A stretch of 64,000 bases of DNA from Agrostemma githago (taxonomy: Eukaryota; Streptophyta; Magnoliopsida; Caryophyllales; Caryophyllaceae). Each line of letters begins with the position of its first letter. Position 1 is the stretch's first letter. Below the pieces are notes generated by a model that worked only from the letters and a program-made list of their open reading frames with translations, did no database searches and was not told where the DNA came from. Made by a program: the position numbers and the translations under genes. The stretch lies in the NCBI GenBank assembly GCA_958450325.1, contig OY288251.1, positions 69,519,666 to 69,583,665 of the forward strand, in the 5' to 3' direction. Shown here one piece after another: positions 46,624 to 58,930 of this stretch.

Positions 46624-48004
46624 CTTGATGAGAAAAGATCTGGATTTGACTCCACTTCGAATTCAAAAATTATGGCCTACCTCTACCCCTAGTCCCCTAC
46701 TCAGGTGAAAGAAAACTAATGGATCCTTGAACTATTCGCCAACCATAGAAACACATTCGCAATCATAGAGAGCATTTACAATAACCAAGAAAATCCTCCT
46801 GAAAAATGGAACATTTAAACTCCCAAAGGGAAGGGGGGAGAGTGGGGACCAAAAATAATAACTAGATTTAACAGACACTCTAAGATTCAAAGGCAATACG
46901 GAAAGATCTCAAAGATGATGAAAGGGCATATGCAGCCAGCGTGACCGAATCTTTACAGAAAACTTAGAAGACAGTTTTCTATGATAAACAATAGGCCAGG
47001 GGAAGTAGGCAAATGGTATTAAGTGACTTTAAATAAAAGGGTACCCTTGGTTTGTAAGACAACCAAAATAACAGCATTTGTTTCCCTCGACGACAGCAAA
47101 GCCCGTACACAGCGGCCAAATCAATCGAGCTCAGCAGACATAGACAACAGACTGAAACCACTTAAAAAACTCCTGTAAACTAAAACTAATCACACCCCTT
47201 AAGCAACTACTCTTAATATTTTAAGCACTGAAATCCTTCACTAAAGATTCATACCACCAACACCTACAGTGTGCTCTTTAAAGCTTCAAGTACCAATACC
47301 AATACCCTAAAAATCTAATATTAAGTATTAACCCCCCAAAAGATTCAAACTTTACCAGCATTTCTTTAATAACAATCCGTTTTTACCGTTTACACACCGC
47401 GAAAACTGGCAAATCTGCAACGGCGAAAAACAGCATCTGGGTATCAGTTGAAGAAAAACACCAAAACAGTGGACATACAGCATCTTTCAGGGCAATTATT
47501 TCTTTAAACAACAATTAACAAGTGACTTAGGAAGCTAACAGCAATGCATTAACACTAATTTTTAATAAGGAAACACATCACACCAACAAATCTACCTAAA
47601 TTAATGAACCTCCTAAAAAAAATCATATTCAATAAAAATTACTACTACTGTACTACTACTATACTATATTATTCCATTGATTTTCACTACATTATTCAAA
47701 ATTCCTGCTCACTGATTTTAGTAACTGTAGTGAAATGGACCTAACAGAAGAAGGTGTAAAAAAAAGAGCAATAAAGCAAGCAACTTTGGACCACAATCAC
47801 CTTTTACATCAATGTTTTTTTATGAAACAAAAACCCAAAAACAGCTCTCCATGTATACACCAACAAAAACCAAGATTGGAAATTGAAGAAACCCCCATTT
47901 TAGAAGCTAATTAAACTGAGATTTTTGTGTTGGAAGTATCAAATTAGGAATCGAACTCTAACCTTGTGTTCTTAGCTAATAGAACTTGATGATTGAACAG
48001 ATTA
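46624..48004 (-). promoter_or_regulatory. 5' leader and promoter region of the NPY-like gene
   Basis: No other gene seen. The transcription start and possible leader introns cannot be placed from sequence alone. Confidence 0.35.
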
Positions 48005-48112
48005 AACTTCGATTTTTTTTTGGTTCAAAGGAGTGTATTAAGGTCGCCAGTAAGAATCGAACCTCAACCTTGTTTTGCGTTCTTAGCTAATAAAACTTGG
48101 TAACAAAGAAAG
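48005..48112 (-). mobile_element. SINE, reverse orientation, with a second partial head
   Basis: Reverse complement has an A-box-like TTATTAGCTAAGAACGC, a B-box GAGGTTCGATTCTTA and tail TTTGAACC plus poly(A). A second copy of its head (GAATCGAACTCTAACCTTG, then TTCTTAGCTAATAGAACTTG) lies at ~47948-47990, so this may be two overlapping insertions or a dimer. No clear target duplication. Confidence 0.55.
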
Positions 48113-48210
48113 AAAGTAAGAAAAGAATTATTACAGACAATAAAATAATTTGATCTAAAAAAGAATGATGATAACTCACCAGGGTAAATATTGATCTAAA
48201 ATGTAGGTTT

Positions 48211-51200
48211 ATCTACGTTTTTTTTTTTTTTTTCTTGGGTCGATTTAGTCCTGAAATTAAATATCTTGAAATTTATCCAGTAATTTATCGATGGGTTTGA
48301 AGGTACACATTTTGAGAGACATTCGACTATGTATCGAGTAACGTCGAATTAGGACAAATTTTCGATATATATATACTAGAAATTGAACTTTTTTAGAGTG
48401 TTTTTTTAAAAACCAGAAATAATTTTATGTTATTAGGGTCTTATTTAGATGACCAGCAAAATATCTCAATTTTTTCAAAAAATCATCTGAAACGGTCGAA
48501 ATTGAAAGTTACTGTATTATCCACGTTTTTTAGGACCGATTTGGTCCCGAAATTAAATGTTTCGAAATTCACACATGAACTACTTCATTCATCGTAGAAA
48601 TGTCTCGGTGTAACAGAAGATAAGTAGGATTTCACATTTAAACGACGTTCGATTATATTTTTAATGAAGTTAGATTAGGAAGAAATCTTTGATATATACT
48701 TATATTAGAAAGTGAACTAGTTTAGAGTATTTTTTAACAACCGTCGGTCATCTTATATTATACGGGTTCTATTTAGATGGCCAGCAAAATATTTCACATT
48801 TTTCGAAAAATCATCTAAAGCGGTCGAATTTGAAGGTTATTATTCACGTTTTTCTGGTCGATTTGGTCCCGAAATAAAATGTTTCAAAATTCACACATGA
48901 ACTACTCCGATCCATTCATCGTAGAAATGTCTCGGTGTAACATAAGGTTGGTAGGATTTCATATAAATACATTTTAAAGACATTCGATTATCTTTTTAAT
49001 AACGTTAGATTAAGGCGAAATCTTCGATATATAGACTAGAAAGTGAACTATTTTAGAGTCTTTTTAATAGTAGTCAGGTCATTTTATGTTATACGGGTCC
49101 TATTTAGACTTCCAGAAAAATATCTTTTATTTTTCGAAAAATCATCTGGAACGATCAAATTTGAAGGTTATTATCCACGTTTTTCGGGCCGATTTGGCCC
49201 CGAAATTAAATGTCTCAAAATCCACACAATAACTATTTCATTCATCGTAGAAATGTTTCAGTGTAACAGATGGTACGAACGATTTCAAATAAACACATTT
49301 AAAGACATTCGTTTATTTTCTGGGTAACGTCAGATTAGAGCGAAATTTTCGGTATATATACAAGAAACCGAACTATTTTTGTGTGTTTTTTAACCGTCGT
49401 CGATCCTTTTATGTAATACATGTCCTGTTTAGATGGCAAGCAAAACATCCCACGTTTTTTCAAAAAATTACCTGAAAATGTCAAATTTGAAGGTTATTAT
49501 CCACGTTTTTGGGTCGATTTGGTCCTGAAATTAAATGTTTCGACATTCACACAATAATTATTCCATTCATCATAAAAATGTCTCGGTGTAATAGAAGGTA
49601 CGTAGGGTTTCAAATAAAGACATTCGACTATTTTTTGAATAACGTCGGATTAGAGCGAAATTTTCGATATATATACTAGAAAGTGAACTATTTTAGAGTC
49701 TTTTTAACAACAGTCAAGTCATTTTATATTTTACGGGTCCTATTTAGATGGCCAGAAAAATATCTTTCATTTTTCGAAAAATCATCTAAAACTGTCAAAT
49801 TTGAAGGTTATTATCCACGTTTTTTTTAGCCGATTTGGTCCCGAAATTAAATGTCCTCAAATTCGCACAGTAACTACTTCATTCATCATAGAAATATCTT
49901 GATATAACAGAAGGAACATAGAGTTTCGAATAAACACATTTTGACAGACGTTCGACTATCTTTTGAGTAACGTCGAATTAGGGCGAAATTTTCAACATTC
50001 ATATTAGAAATTGAACAACTTTAGATTTTTTTAACTACCGCCTGTCATTTTATGTTACAAGAGTTCTATTTAGATAGCCAGCAAAATACCTCTCATTTTT
50101 CGAAAAATCATCTAAAACGGTCAAATTTAAAGGTTATTATCCACGTTTTTCGTGCCGATTTGGTTCAAAAATGAAATGACTCAAAATTCGCACAATAACT
50201 TCTCCATTCATCGTAGAAATATCTCGCTGTAACAGAAGAAATATAGGGTTTCTATTATCCACGTATTTTCAGCCTTATGGGGTCCGAAATAAAAAAGGCC
50301 GATATTCCCCCCGAACAAGGTACACACCAAGTAAAATCCGGTGTAATATGCGGGTCATTTGGATTTCAATGGAAATTTTTAAAAGCCATAACAATGCGTT
50401 TTGAGACGTGTCGGAATCAGTTGAAAAAAAATTCTACACTCCATTTTATTATTGGCCCTGTTTGGTAACCGGCAGAGTAATATTGGCATAAGCAGGTCGC
50501 AAAAGCGGATTATAATTAGCAGATTTTATTAGCAGGTTTGACTAACGTATATGATTAACAGATTTTGTTAGTGGTGTTTGGTAATCAGCAGTTTCAAATT
50601 AGTAGAATGCTAAATTTTTAGTAAAATGACTATTATAGATATGAATTAAAAATAGAGATTGGATAAGATATATTTTGAAGGGTAAGAAAGTCATTTTCGT
50701 ATATATTCTCAATATGCCAACTGAATATGCTGGGATGAGCAGCATATTGTAAAACAGTAGATTGCGCCCAAATCTACTGTTTCAATATGCCGTTTACCAA
50801 ACACCCAAAATAGCATATTGATTGGTCAAACAGGCTAAAAGCCTTCAATATGCCAAAAAATGGCATATCCGTCGTTTACCAAACACCCCCATTGTCTCAT
50901 AGTGTATTAATAATCATTACTAGACATGCTATACCTATCGACAAGTTTTCGTCAAAAAAAAAACGAGCTTTCGAAGAATTTTCACTTCTTTCGAAAAATA
51001 GTCAAAAACGATCAATTTTGAAGGTTATTATCCACGTTTTTTTGGCCTTTTGGGGTCCAAAATAAAAATGACCGATATTCGCCCTGAACAAAGTACACAC
51101 CAAGTAAAATCCCTTGGTGTTATATGCAGATCATTTGGATTTCATTGGAAACTTTCAAAAGCCATAAAAATGCGTTTTGAGACTTGACGTCGGAATTAGT

Positions 51201-51440
51201 CGAAAAATGTTCTATACTCCATTTTATATCGTCTCAAAGTGTTCTAATTATCGTTACTAGACATGCTATTTATAAAAAAAATCGAGCTTTCGAAGAACTT
51301 TCATCACTTTTGAAAAATAGCCAAAAATGATTAATTTTGAAGCTTATTATCTACGTTTTTTCGACCTTTTGGACCTTGAATAAAAAAGTCCGATATTCGC
51401 CCTGAACAAGGTTCACCAAGTAAAATCCCTTGGCATAATA
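48211..51440. repeat. Tandem array of ~310-335-bp monomers
   Basis: The anchor ATCCACG-TTTT (or ATCTACG/ATTCACG) recurs at 48211, 48519, 48842, 49173, 49499, 49813, 50139, 50257, 51030 and 51349. Spacings are 308, 323, 331, 326, 314, 326, 118 (a truncated unit), 773 (336 without the 437-bp insert) and 319. Within each unit further blocks recur: CGATTTGGTCCCGAAATTAA, CATCGTAGAAATGTCTCGG, AGAAAGTGAACTATTTTAGA and TCATCTAAAACGGTCAAATT. The last three units form a second subfamily (CGATATTCGCCCTGAACAA, AAAATCCCTTGG). No coding capacity. Confidence 0.9.
50454..50890. mobile_element. TIR element inserted in the tandem array (437 bp)
   Basis: Ends GGCCCTGTTTGGTAACCGGC and (reverse complement) GGGGGTGTTTGGTAAACGAC. 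Comparison with the next monomer shows the flanking sequence is continuous when it is removed. The target duplication is short (ATT or ATTG). The interior repeats GCATATTG and CAATATGCC words. Confidence 0.75.
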
Positions 51441-51718
51441 TGCTAGACATAGTAACCACAGCTACTCCACTGATTATGAGAGAACGTATTATGAATTGCC
51501 AATTTTGTATACATTTTAAAATGCTTTTGAATGGTATCAAATTTACAGCAAATTTACAGACTATATCGCCGGAGAGTTTGCCTCCAAATGTGAAAACTTC
51601 TTCACTGTTTCTGAAGACGGTAATCAAGCTGCCAAATTAACATAACAGTTCGTATCAGTCAAACTGTATGTCTTCATTAGGTGTATGTATGGTGCGAGGA
51701 AGGGACGAAAAAGTACTA
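51441..51718. other. Intergenic right of the array
   Basis: No gene seen. Confidence 0.4.
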
Positions 51719-51806
51719 CTCCCTCCCTCCGTATCTTAATGTTTTCCCCTTTGTCTAATATATGTGAGGAGTATTATTTATATCGAGCATTAAGATACGG
51801 AGGAAG
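51719..51806. mobile_element. Small Stowaway MITE (88 bp)
   Basis: TA-flanked. CTCCCTCCGTATCTTAATGT pairs with reverse-complemented CTTCCTCCGTATCTTAATGC. Confidence 0.75.
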
Positions 51807-53228
51807 TAACATTTTATGATAAAAAGTGAGCATTCAATATATCATCAGAAGTAAAAAGACAAGAAATATAGTACAGTAAAATTAAGTGTAGGAATTCGTG
51901 ACTTACTAAGTTACAATAGTATGGTCATATTCGGACTCCATTTTTCCTGCTTCAACAAAGTGAATCCATAAATTGGCGTGGTAGCGACCATGTACGTATC
52001 TGTGAATGAAAAACTTTCAGAACGAAGTAGCATTCAAGCAACCAAATCACGAGTAAACAAAGGTTTGTACATCCTCCATAACATCTTTCCAAATTTCTAA
52101 ATAGAAAGTATGACATGATATGATATCAACAGTGGATAATAGGTAGATGGAAGAAAAAACCGGTTAGCTGCAAGGGGAGTTGTCATCTGAGGCTACAGTA
52201 GACATTTAGTAGTGCTCTTCCATTTTGGGGAGTTGTCATCTGAGGCTACAGTAGACATTTTGTAGTGCTCTTCCATTTTTCACTCAGAATTTCATCAGCC
52301 TCAGTATTCATTCAACTACATTCAATTACACCGAAATGTCTATAAAGGTTTTGAATCACCGAACTCTAATTTTTTGATATTTCATCTCATCAAGATCGGT
52401 TTTGCTCCAAAAAGAAATATTCTGGTATTCTGTTACATACTGATTCCAAATCATTGAACAACTTGGAAGGAAAGAAGGTAAATCCATGACTACCTTAATT
52501 CACTTTCCACATTTTATATTGTCTATTCAGCAATAGCAATTTTACCGTAGTTTCCTCAAGCAATCTGCCTATGGTGAGGTAGGGGATTGAATGTATTTAT
52601 TACTAAAACTTCAAGCCCAAAAAGATCGTGAGATGACCATACATGAACATGATACAACCCCTCATTTGCACACTTTTCCTCACTCCCCCTTCACAGTTTC
52701 ACCGCCAACTTTCCATGGCCATCCACCATCCCCCATCCGACCACTGGCAACGTCTGCCCCAGGGGCCATAAGCCACCAGCCCAACCATCAAGGCATCAAC
52801 CTCTGATCTCCTCCCCCACCAACCTCCCTCAGTTGCCATTTTAAGGAAGTGAGGAAACGGGGAATGAGTATCTTTTAGCTACCTTGATTCACTATGCATT
52901 TACAATTCCAAACGTTCACAATGAAGAAATAGGTTCAGTGAGTTCAAAAAGGAGAGGCCTCAAAACATACTACTAATTTCTTTCCTTACCACGTCGATTG
53001 TTATTCCTAAGACAAGCATTATTGCTATGTTAGTTTCATACTCCATTTTGTAAAGGTACAAACAGATGTTATTTTACATTTCTAACGGGTTAGATTCATT
53101 ATTCTTTTATCTTGGATTATGATAGAATAAAGCAAAAGGACTCGCTAAATTTGAAAAAATAAAATTAAAAATAATAAAAACAGTGACTCATCAAACTAAC
53201 CTGATGATTTCTTAATCAACTGCTCGTT
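51807..53228. other. Intergenic / 3' flank of the ABC1K3-like gene
   Basis: No gene supported. A Pro/His-rich open frame at 52591-52806 has no family resemblance. The 53-bp tandem duplication at 52174-52279 lies here. Confidence 0.4.
52174..52279. repeat. Tandem duplication, 53-bp period
   Basis: Two adjacent copies starting GGGGAGTTGTCATCTGAGGC, almost identical (TTTAGTAG in the first, TTTTGTAG in the second), implying recent duplication. Confidence 0.9.
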
Positions 53229-56200
53229 CTATCTTTGTAAGCTTGTAGACGTTGCTGCAGGAGGAGGAACCTGAAGTATTTGTTGTAGGAAACGAGCTGC
53301 AAGACGCTGAGCTATTCCACCAAGAACACGGCCCCCAAGATCACGTGCTTCATTTTGTTGAAGAATCTGCAATAATGAGTTCAGCGATTACCTAACATAA
53401 ACGTATAAAAGCAAACAAAACTGACATGATGATGGTGGGGTTACCTGTAATATAGGTTGTAGTAGGGCAGGGTCAAAGCTATTTGAGGTCTGCAGAAGTC
53501 CCCAAACCCGTAGTACTTGTCCTCGAAGTTCCAACATACTTGATTGTTCAGCATCACTTAGTGCCAATAACCCCGTTGGCCTGCCATTCCCTACTAAAGT
53601 TCTCATAAAGTCAGGTAAAGCATTGTACGCATCCAGCGCAGAACCCAACATCAAAGATTCTGTAACTCGTACAGCTTCTCTTATCACTAATACTCTTAGT
53701 TCCTCACCACCTGGTCCCAACAATAACTTAAGAACAGGCTGCAATGCATCTTTTGCAGAAAAATCCCTATCCATGCGTCCCTGAACAAGTAAGTTTTCAA
53801 GCCTATTCCACCTGTAAAAGTTTCAATATTACATAAGCCACAATAGAATTAACCAATCAGTTTCCAGAATCACTTTCCAGAAGAAGAGGTAATCACAGAT
53901 AACCTGAACTTTCCATCCTTGAATAGCAACTCAATAAGAGAATCTCTCAGATACGGGCTCTGATCGGTCAGAAGCCGCTTTGCAAAATATGGATAAGAAG
54001 CTGCTAGGACTTTAAAATTTGGATCAGCATTCAGAGCTAAACCTTCTAGCACAGTGAGGGATCTTAGTATCAATGCATAGTATGCAGGGACTGCAATATG
54101 TTTCGAGAAAGAAAACCATCAGACACATTATACACATCATATGAGAAATAAGAAGAAACAATTCAACTTTGATGGTCAAACAATGTCAATTTTGACCGTT
54201 CTAAACATATCTAACTGTGATGTAAAATTTGTTAATTCTAATTCCAGATGAGAAGTACTGTTTTTCGACATTGAGAGTAAACATCAGTCAAAGTTGACAT
54301 CATTTGACTGTCAAAGTCAAATTGGAACACTATATAAAAGGGACGCGGGTTGTAATCTTGAAGAATTTCATGATGGCTCTAATGGGGAATGGGAATGTGG
54401 GATGTTTAAACATTACAGTAGATCAGAGAGAAGCTTACCATTAAAAGGATACTGATAAAACACAGCCCCTAGACCATCTACAAGTGTTTTGAAGTTTAGT
54501 TCACTAACAGTTGAATTAAGAGCATCATCAAAGAAACCTTGAAGTGCAGGTACGATAGGGGAAACATCAACATCCGGAGAAAGAAACTTAAGAGCATAAT
54601 AATCTCGAGCCATAGCTTCATAATCACGATTAACTAAATGGACAACATGACCAATAATGGCATATCTTGCTTCTTCTGGTGTTTCACTCATCATTCCAAA
54701 GTCAATAAATGCTAGCTTGCCATCAGGAGTCGCCAACAGATTGCCAGGATGAGGGTCCGCATGAAAATATCCATACTCGAGCAATTGTCTGAGACTACAC
54801 TGGATACCTGTGTTCACAAGATCCAATACACTCAGTCCCTGAGACTCGATTGCAACTTGTTCACTTAGCTTGACACCATTCACCCACTCCATCGTCAAAA
54901 CTTTGGAACTAGTGTAATCCCAGAAGATATCAGGAACAAAAACATCCGCCTTGTCAGTATACAACTTCTTAAATCTTCTTGCATTCTTACCCTCCTGCAC
55001 ATACCTGTATGAATTAACAATCAAATCCAAATAAAGATCATAAAACACGTAATATAGGAATTTCAAAATCATATTACTCTGAAGATATACATCGCAAGTT
55101 CACAGCAATTGAACCAAAGATGTTTTAGCCTAGTGGTTAAAATTAGGTACCCTGGACAATAGGTCACAAGTTTGAATCCCCCTCCCCCTTATTGTAATGC
55201 AACTAGGTGCACGTTTCGTTGAACCAAAAAAAAATCACAGCAATTGAAGACTCTTTTTTAGAGCCTTATAACGTGCTTTGTAGAGGCTTACTTAGAAATA
55301 TGGATGTCTAATTTATGTAACATCCAATTCTGAAACGTTGATAGTTCATGATGACTGGTTTCTAGATATTCATACACTTGAAGCAGTGCGATATTTGCTG
55401 GGTTTTGAGTCTGTTACTTTCACACTTCACTTAGCTATCATGCCATTTTTTTCAAAACATCCCATGGCTGATAAACACAGGATAAGTGTCTAACATGCCA
55501 AAATCAGTCATGACACAGTGACACCTACACGGCTACACTTGACTAAGATCCTTAGATTGAATTTCGACAATGTCAAATAAAAGCTAGAAAAGAAAAGAAA
55601 AAAAACAAGGATAAAATATAAACAAACAGTTTGAAAAACAAAATAAAGACAGTGGATGGGTGAGACAAGTAACTCGTGAAAAAAGATGAAAAGAAAACTC
55701 TACATTGCTAGAATATTTTACAAAACGTGTAGTGTTCGTGTCTAATAACTTAAGAGTACATAATTTCCTAAAGTAAATAAAGCTAATCTTATTTACATTA
55801 GGAAATTATGTAGTCTTAACAGTCAAGACACTTGTTTTACTGTTATGCATGTCGGTTAACTTTTTAAAGTGGGTGTCAGACACTTGAGACCATGTCGCAT
55901 CCAACACTTTGTCGGCAAGTCGGAGTAACATAGCGACGCAGCATTGAGCGAATCCAATAACCTTGTTCAGACCTCGTGTAACTCTATCAGCAACACAATA
56001 CTTATAATCCATTCACAAATACTTGGAGGGACATAGCCCACTCAAATGATGCAGGCCAGTGGCGTATGGTTTAGAGATAAACAGCATCCTATTAAACAAA
56101 TATGTCAAAGAAGGATGTTTTACCTGTACATAGTTAAGCTCCTGATATACTCTTCTGCCAAACTCGTCAACTAGAGCAACAACATCACTGGTGATTATGT

Positions 56201-57675
56201 CCACATATTTATTTATTAGATGCGCTATTCCCCTTATCAAGTAAAAATCAAGACCTATGGCCTCTTCAATCCCAGGCCTCTGCACCTTCACAGCAACTGT
56301 CTGACCAGAATACTTTAATTGAGCTTTATACACCTGACCCAAACTGGCAGCTGCAATGGGAGACGGAGATATATCTGAATAAATGTCTTCAAGTGAGAAT
56401 CCCAGCTCTCCCTCAATGCATTTGAATGCCTCCGCATTTGAAAATGTTGGCAAATCATCCTAAACAATGGCAAGTAATAAGAGCTCACTTTAACACAAAC
56501 TACGACAAAGTACATTTGACCCCTCCCCCCCTTTGCCTAACCCTAGACAGGAGCTTTTGAGATACTGGAATAATGTTAATCAAACCACATGTCTCCTTAT
56601 ATATAATGTTGCTACCTGCTACCAGCTCTGTAAATTTCTTATTTTGTACTCAATCCAAACTGAAGTTTCACAGCTATACACTGAAACTTTTGGAGACCAT
56701 AGTGTCTATCTTTCAGTTCAGCCATTATTCAATATTTAATGAATCCAATGAGTCAGATTCAGTACAGCAATCGCCGGATAGAAATTAGGTTGTTTAAGTC
56801 AAATAGGACTGCTATTCACTTCAGCAATGCAGATTGTAATGTTATAGCCTAGAACATGGAGCTTCAGAGATACCTGAAGTTGAGAGAGTTCCTCGAGATA
56901 CTCCGGGGGACATATATCAGGCCTAGTAGATAAGCCTTGACCAATTTTGACAAAAGTAGGTCCTAGAGAAGTGAAAATTTTTCTCAGCTCAGATGCTCGC
57001 ATGGTTTTATTTAAGTCAAGCTGCCCATTTTGTTTATCCAGCCAGAGCTTAAAAGCAAATGAACCCAAGCCGACTAATATTTCAGATGTCCTTTGCAAAA
57101 CCTATCACAAGTGACAAGTCATTAGTGACATTGTTCCACATGATTTTTGCCAAAAAAAAGTAATACTGCCTCTGGGAGAGAGTTAAAGTTGGCATTGTTC
57201 GACCACCGAAGTCAAATGACAATAATATAAGTGGATAGAGACTAAAAACTTTGTTGCATACCTTAAAGGGACGTGAGCCATATTTAGTTGCCAGCATCTC
57301 TGGGGTGTATACAGAACAAGCGATAGCACGGCCCATGGCCTTTGCTTCAGCTTGCATATCATCGGCCATATCCCGGGTATACTTGACAACAGGCACTTCT
57401 CCTGCAGGCTTCATGTCTGATTTTACTACACCATTGTTGTTGCCGCTGCTTCTATCCGTCCTTCCACTGAGAGAAAGCCCAGAGGGTGCATTAGCCTCTA
57501 CCAGAGCTGAGCGCGTTAAGGCTCTAGATTTACGTCTTTGATGACTCCATCTCAGAGATCCTTTCCTCTTCATGATATTAATGACTGATATATGACTGTC
57601 ATGGTTGCAGAAGCTCAATGAAAGTGATGACGAAACTACTGTAGGAGACGTGGGAGGACAAGAAATAGCAGCCAT
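53229..57675 (-). CDS. ABC1K3: Plastid ABC1/UbiB atypical kinase, ABC1K3-like
   Basis: Seven exons: 57262-57675, 56874-57101, 56124-56459, 54439-54994, 53904-54090, 53445-53811 and 53229-53366; all GT-AG and in frame; 741 residues. The start MAAISCPPTSPTVVSSSLSL looks like a chloroplast transit peptide (Ser-rich, few acids). ABC1 motifs are complete: KIGQ (190-193) in TFVKIGQGLSTRPD, the Ala-rich loop AAASLGQVY (~250), VAVK with Lys272, HADPHPGNLL (Asp406, Asn411) and DFGM (~424). From memory it follows Arabidopsis ABC1K3/RDR1 (At1g79600) to the C-terminus, including YYALILRSLTVLEGLAL and RLAARFLQQIL. ABC1K3 sits in plastoglobules with ABC1K1 and controls prenylquinone (tocopherol, plastochromanol, plastoquinone) metabolism and stress responses. 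Intron 3 holds a SINE. Confidence 0.96.
55114..55234 (+). mobile_element. SINE with perfect 14-bp target duplication in ABC1K3 intron 3
   Basis: TCACAGCAATTGAA flanks it at 55100-55113 and 55235-55248. A box TAGCCTAGTGGTTAAAA, B box AAGTTTGAATCCCC, 3' end TTCGTTGAACC plus poly(A). Inserted antisense to the gene. Confidence 0.93.
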
Positions 57676-58930
57676 GAACAGACTACTGTCTATCCACAGA
57701 TAGCTAACCTTGTACCTATGATGCAACCAAAAAGAACAAAAGATACTCCGTAAGTTAGTTTTTTCATACTACACGTTTTTAGACCTAATCTTGCTACTGA
57801 CAATACTGAACACAGTCTCAGTAGAATAACAACCAAACACAGCTTAACATAGTGTCATTCCATTTTTTGTAGAGATGAAGAACAGACAACTTATTGTTCA
57901 GTTTAGGAAACATGAATGAACTACAATCTACAATCATTCTACAATCTAAATAATTCCTGACACAAATTGCATTATGGGACATCTTAAAACAGGCTGGATT
58001 ACAGCACGAGTATGGCTGCACGTCTTAAACCCCAAGACAGCCAGAAAAAAATGATCACTACTATCCCAATTTTTTCCCCTTTTCCATTCAATTCTTTTAT
58101 TTTTCATATTTTCCCCTTCCACTCTTAAACCCCCTTGATTCAAGTATCGATATACAGCTTAGAGATTTTAACTTCTATGTTCCAATCCAAGCTCGCCCCT
58201 AACACCCTCTTATCCATATTCTTTTTTGGTCCAACGAAACGGGCACATATTCGCATTACAATAGAGGGGAGGGGAATCAAACCTTCGCCTTATCCAAATT
58301 CTTTTGCAGCAACAAAACAATCCCAATTCCCAAAACAAAACTCCACAGAGTTTTATAACAAAAAGTTTCAACCACCACAAAAACAACAAAACCCACCAAT
58401 AATATTGATTCAAACCCACAAACATTAAATTGGGGGAAATGGGTTGGGTAAATTAGTCCAATTCTACGAAAACCCGTCAAAATAAACTAACAAACATATC
58501 AAAATCAACACCTGGGTATTGCTGAAATTGAATAGAATTTAGGGTAAGATAAATTACAGAAATTAGAGGGGAGGAACTTACAAAGCAAGGAGACGAAGTA
58601 GATGTAGAAATAAGTTAGAGGTAACCCAAAACACAATGAATGCTGAATTGAATAATGTAGTGTTAGGAGTATAATGGGAGGAAGTAATGAAGTACGCATA
58701 CACAAAATTTATGGATGGGTGAATGGGGAACTCATCACCACCACAAGAACAAACCTGGGTTTGTTTAAGTTCACGTACTCTAATTCAAGCCGCGAATTTG
58801 TTTCTTCATTTAGGATTTTGTTTCTCAAAACTAAATATCCCCTTATTATTCCAGGCAAGTGATAGATATACATTCATTGTATGGGGAGTTTGTACACCAT
58901 TAATGTAGGCCTGCCACTTGTCCATTATAA
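57676..58930 (-). promoter_or_regulatory. 5' leader and promoter region of the ABC1K3-like gene
   Basis: A possible leader-intron acceptor (CATCATAG|GTACAAG, minus strand, near 57715) suggests a non-coding first exon further upstream, perhaps around 58500-58650, but I cannot prove it. No other gene seen. Confidence 0.35.

Noticed and set aside
49043..49327. 94-residue frame in the tandem array
   Set aside because: It is not conserved between monomers (other units have stops in this frame), so it is chance.
52591..52806. 71-residue Pro/His-rich frame
   Set aside because: No family resemblance, splice structure or regulatory context; probably chance.
55116..55190. tRNA-like sequence with A and B boxes
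   Set aside because: No cloverleaf or anticodon stem can be formed convincingly, and the perfect TSD and A tail show it is a SINE rather than a tRNA gene.
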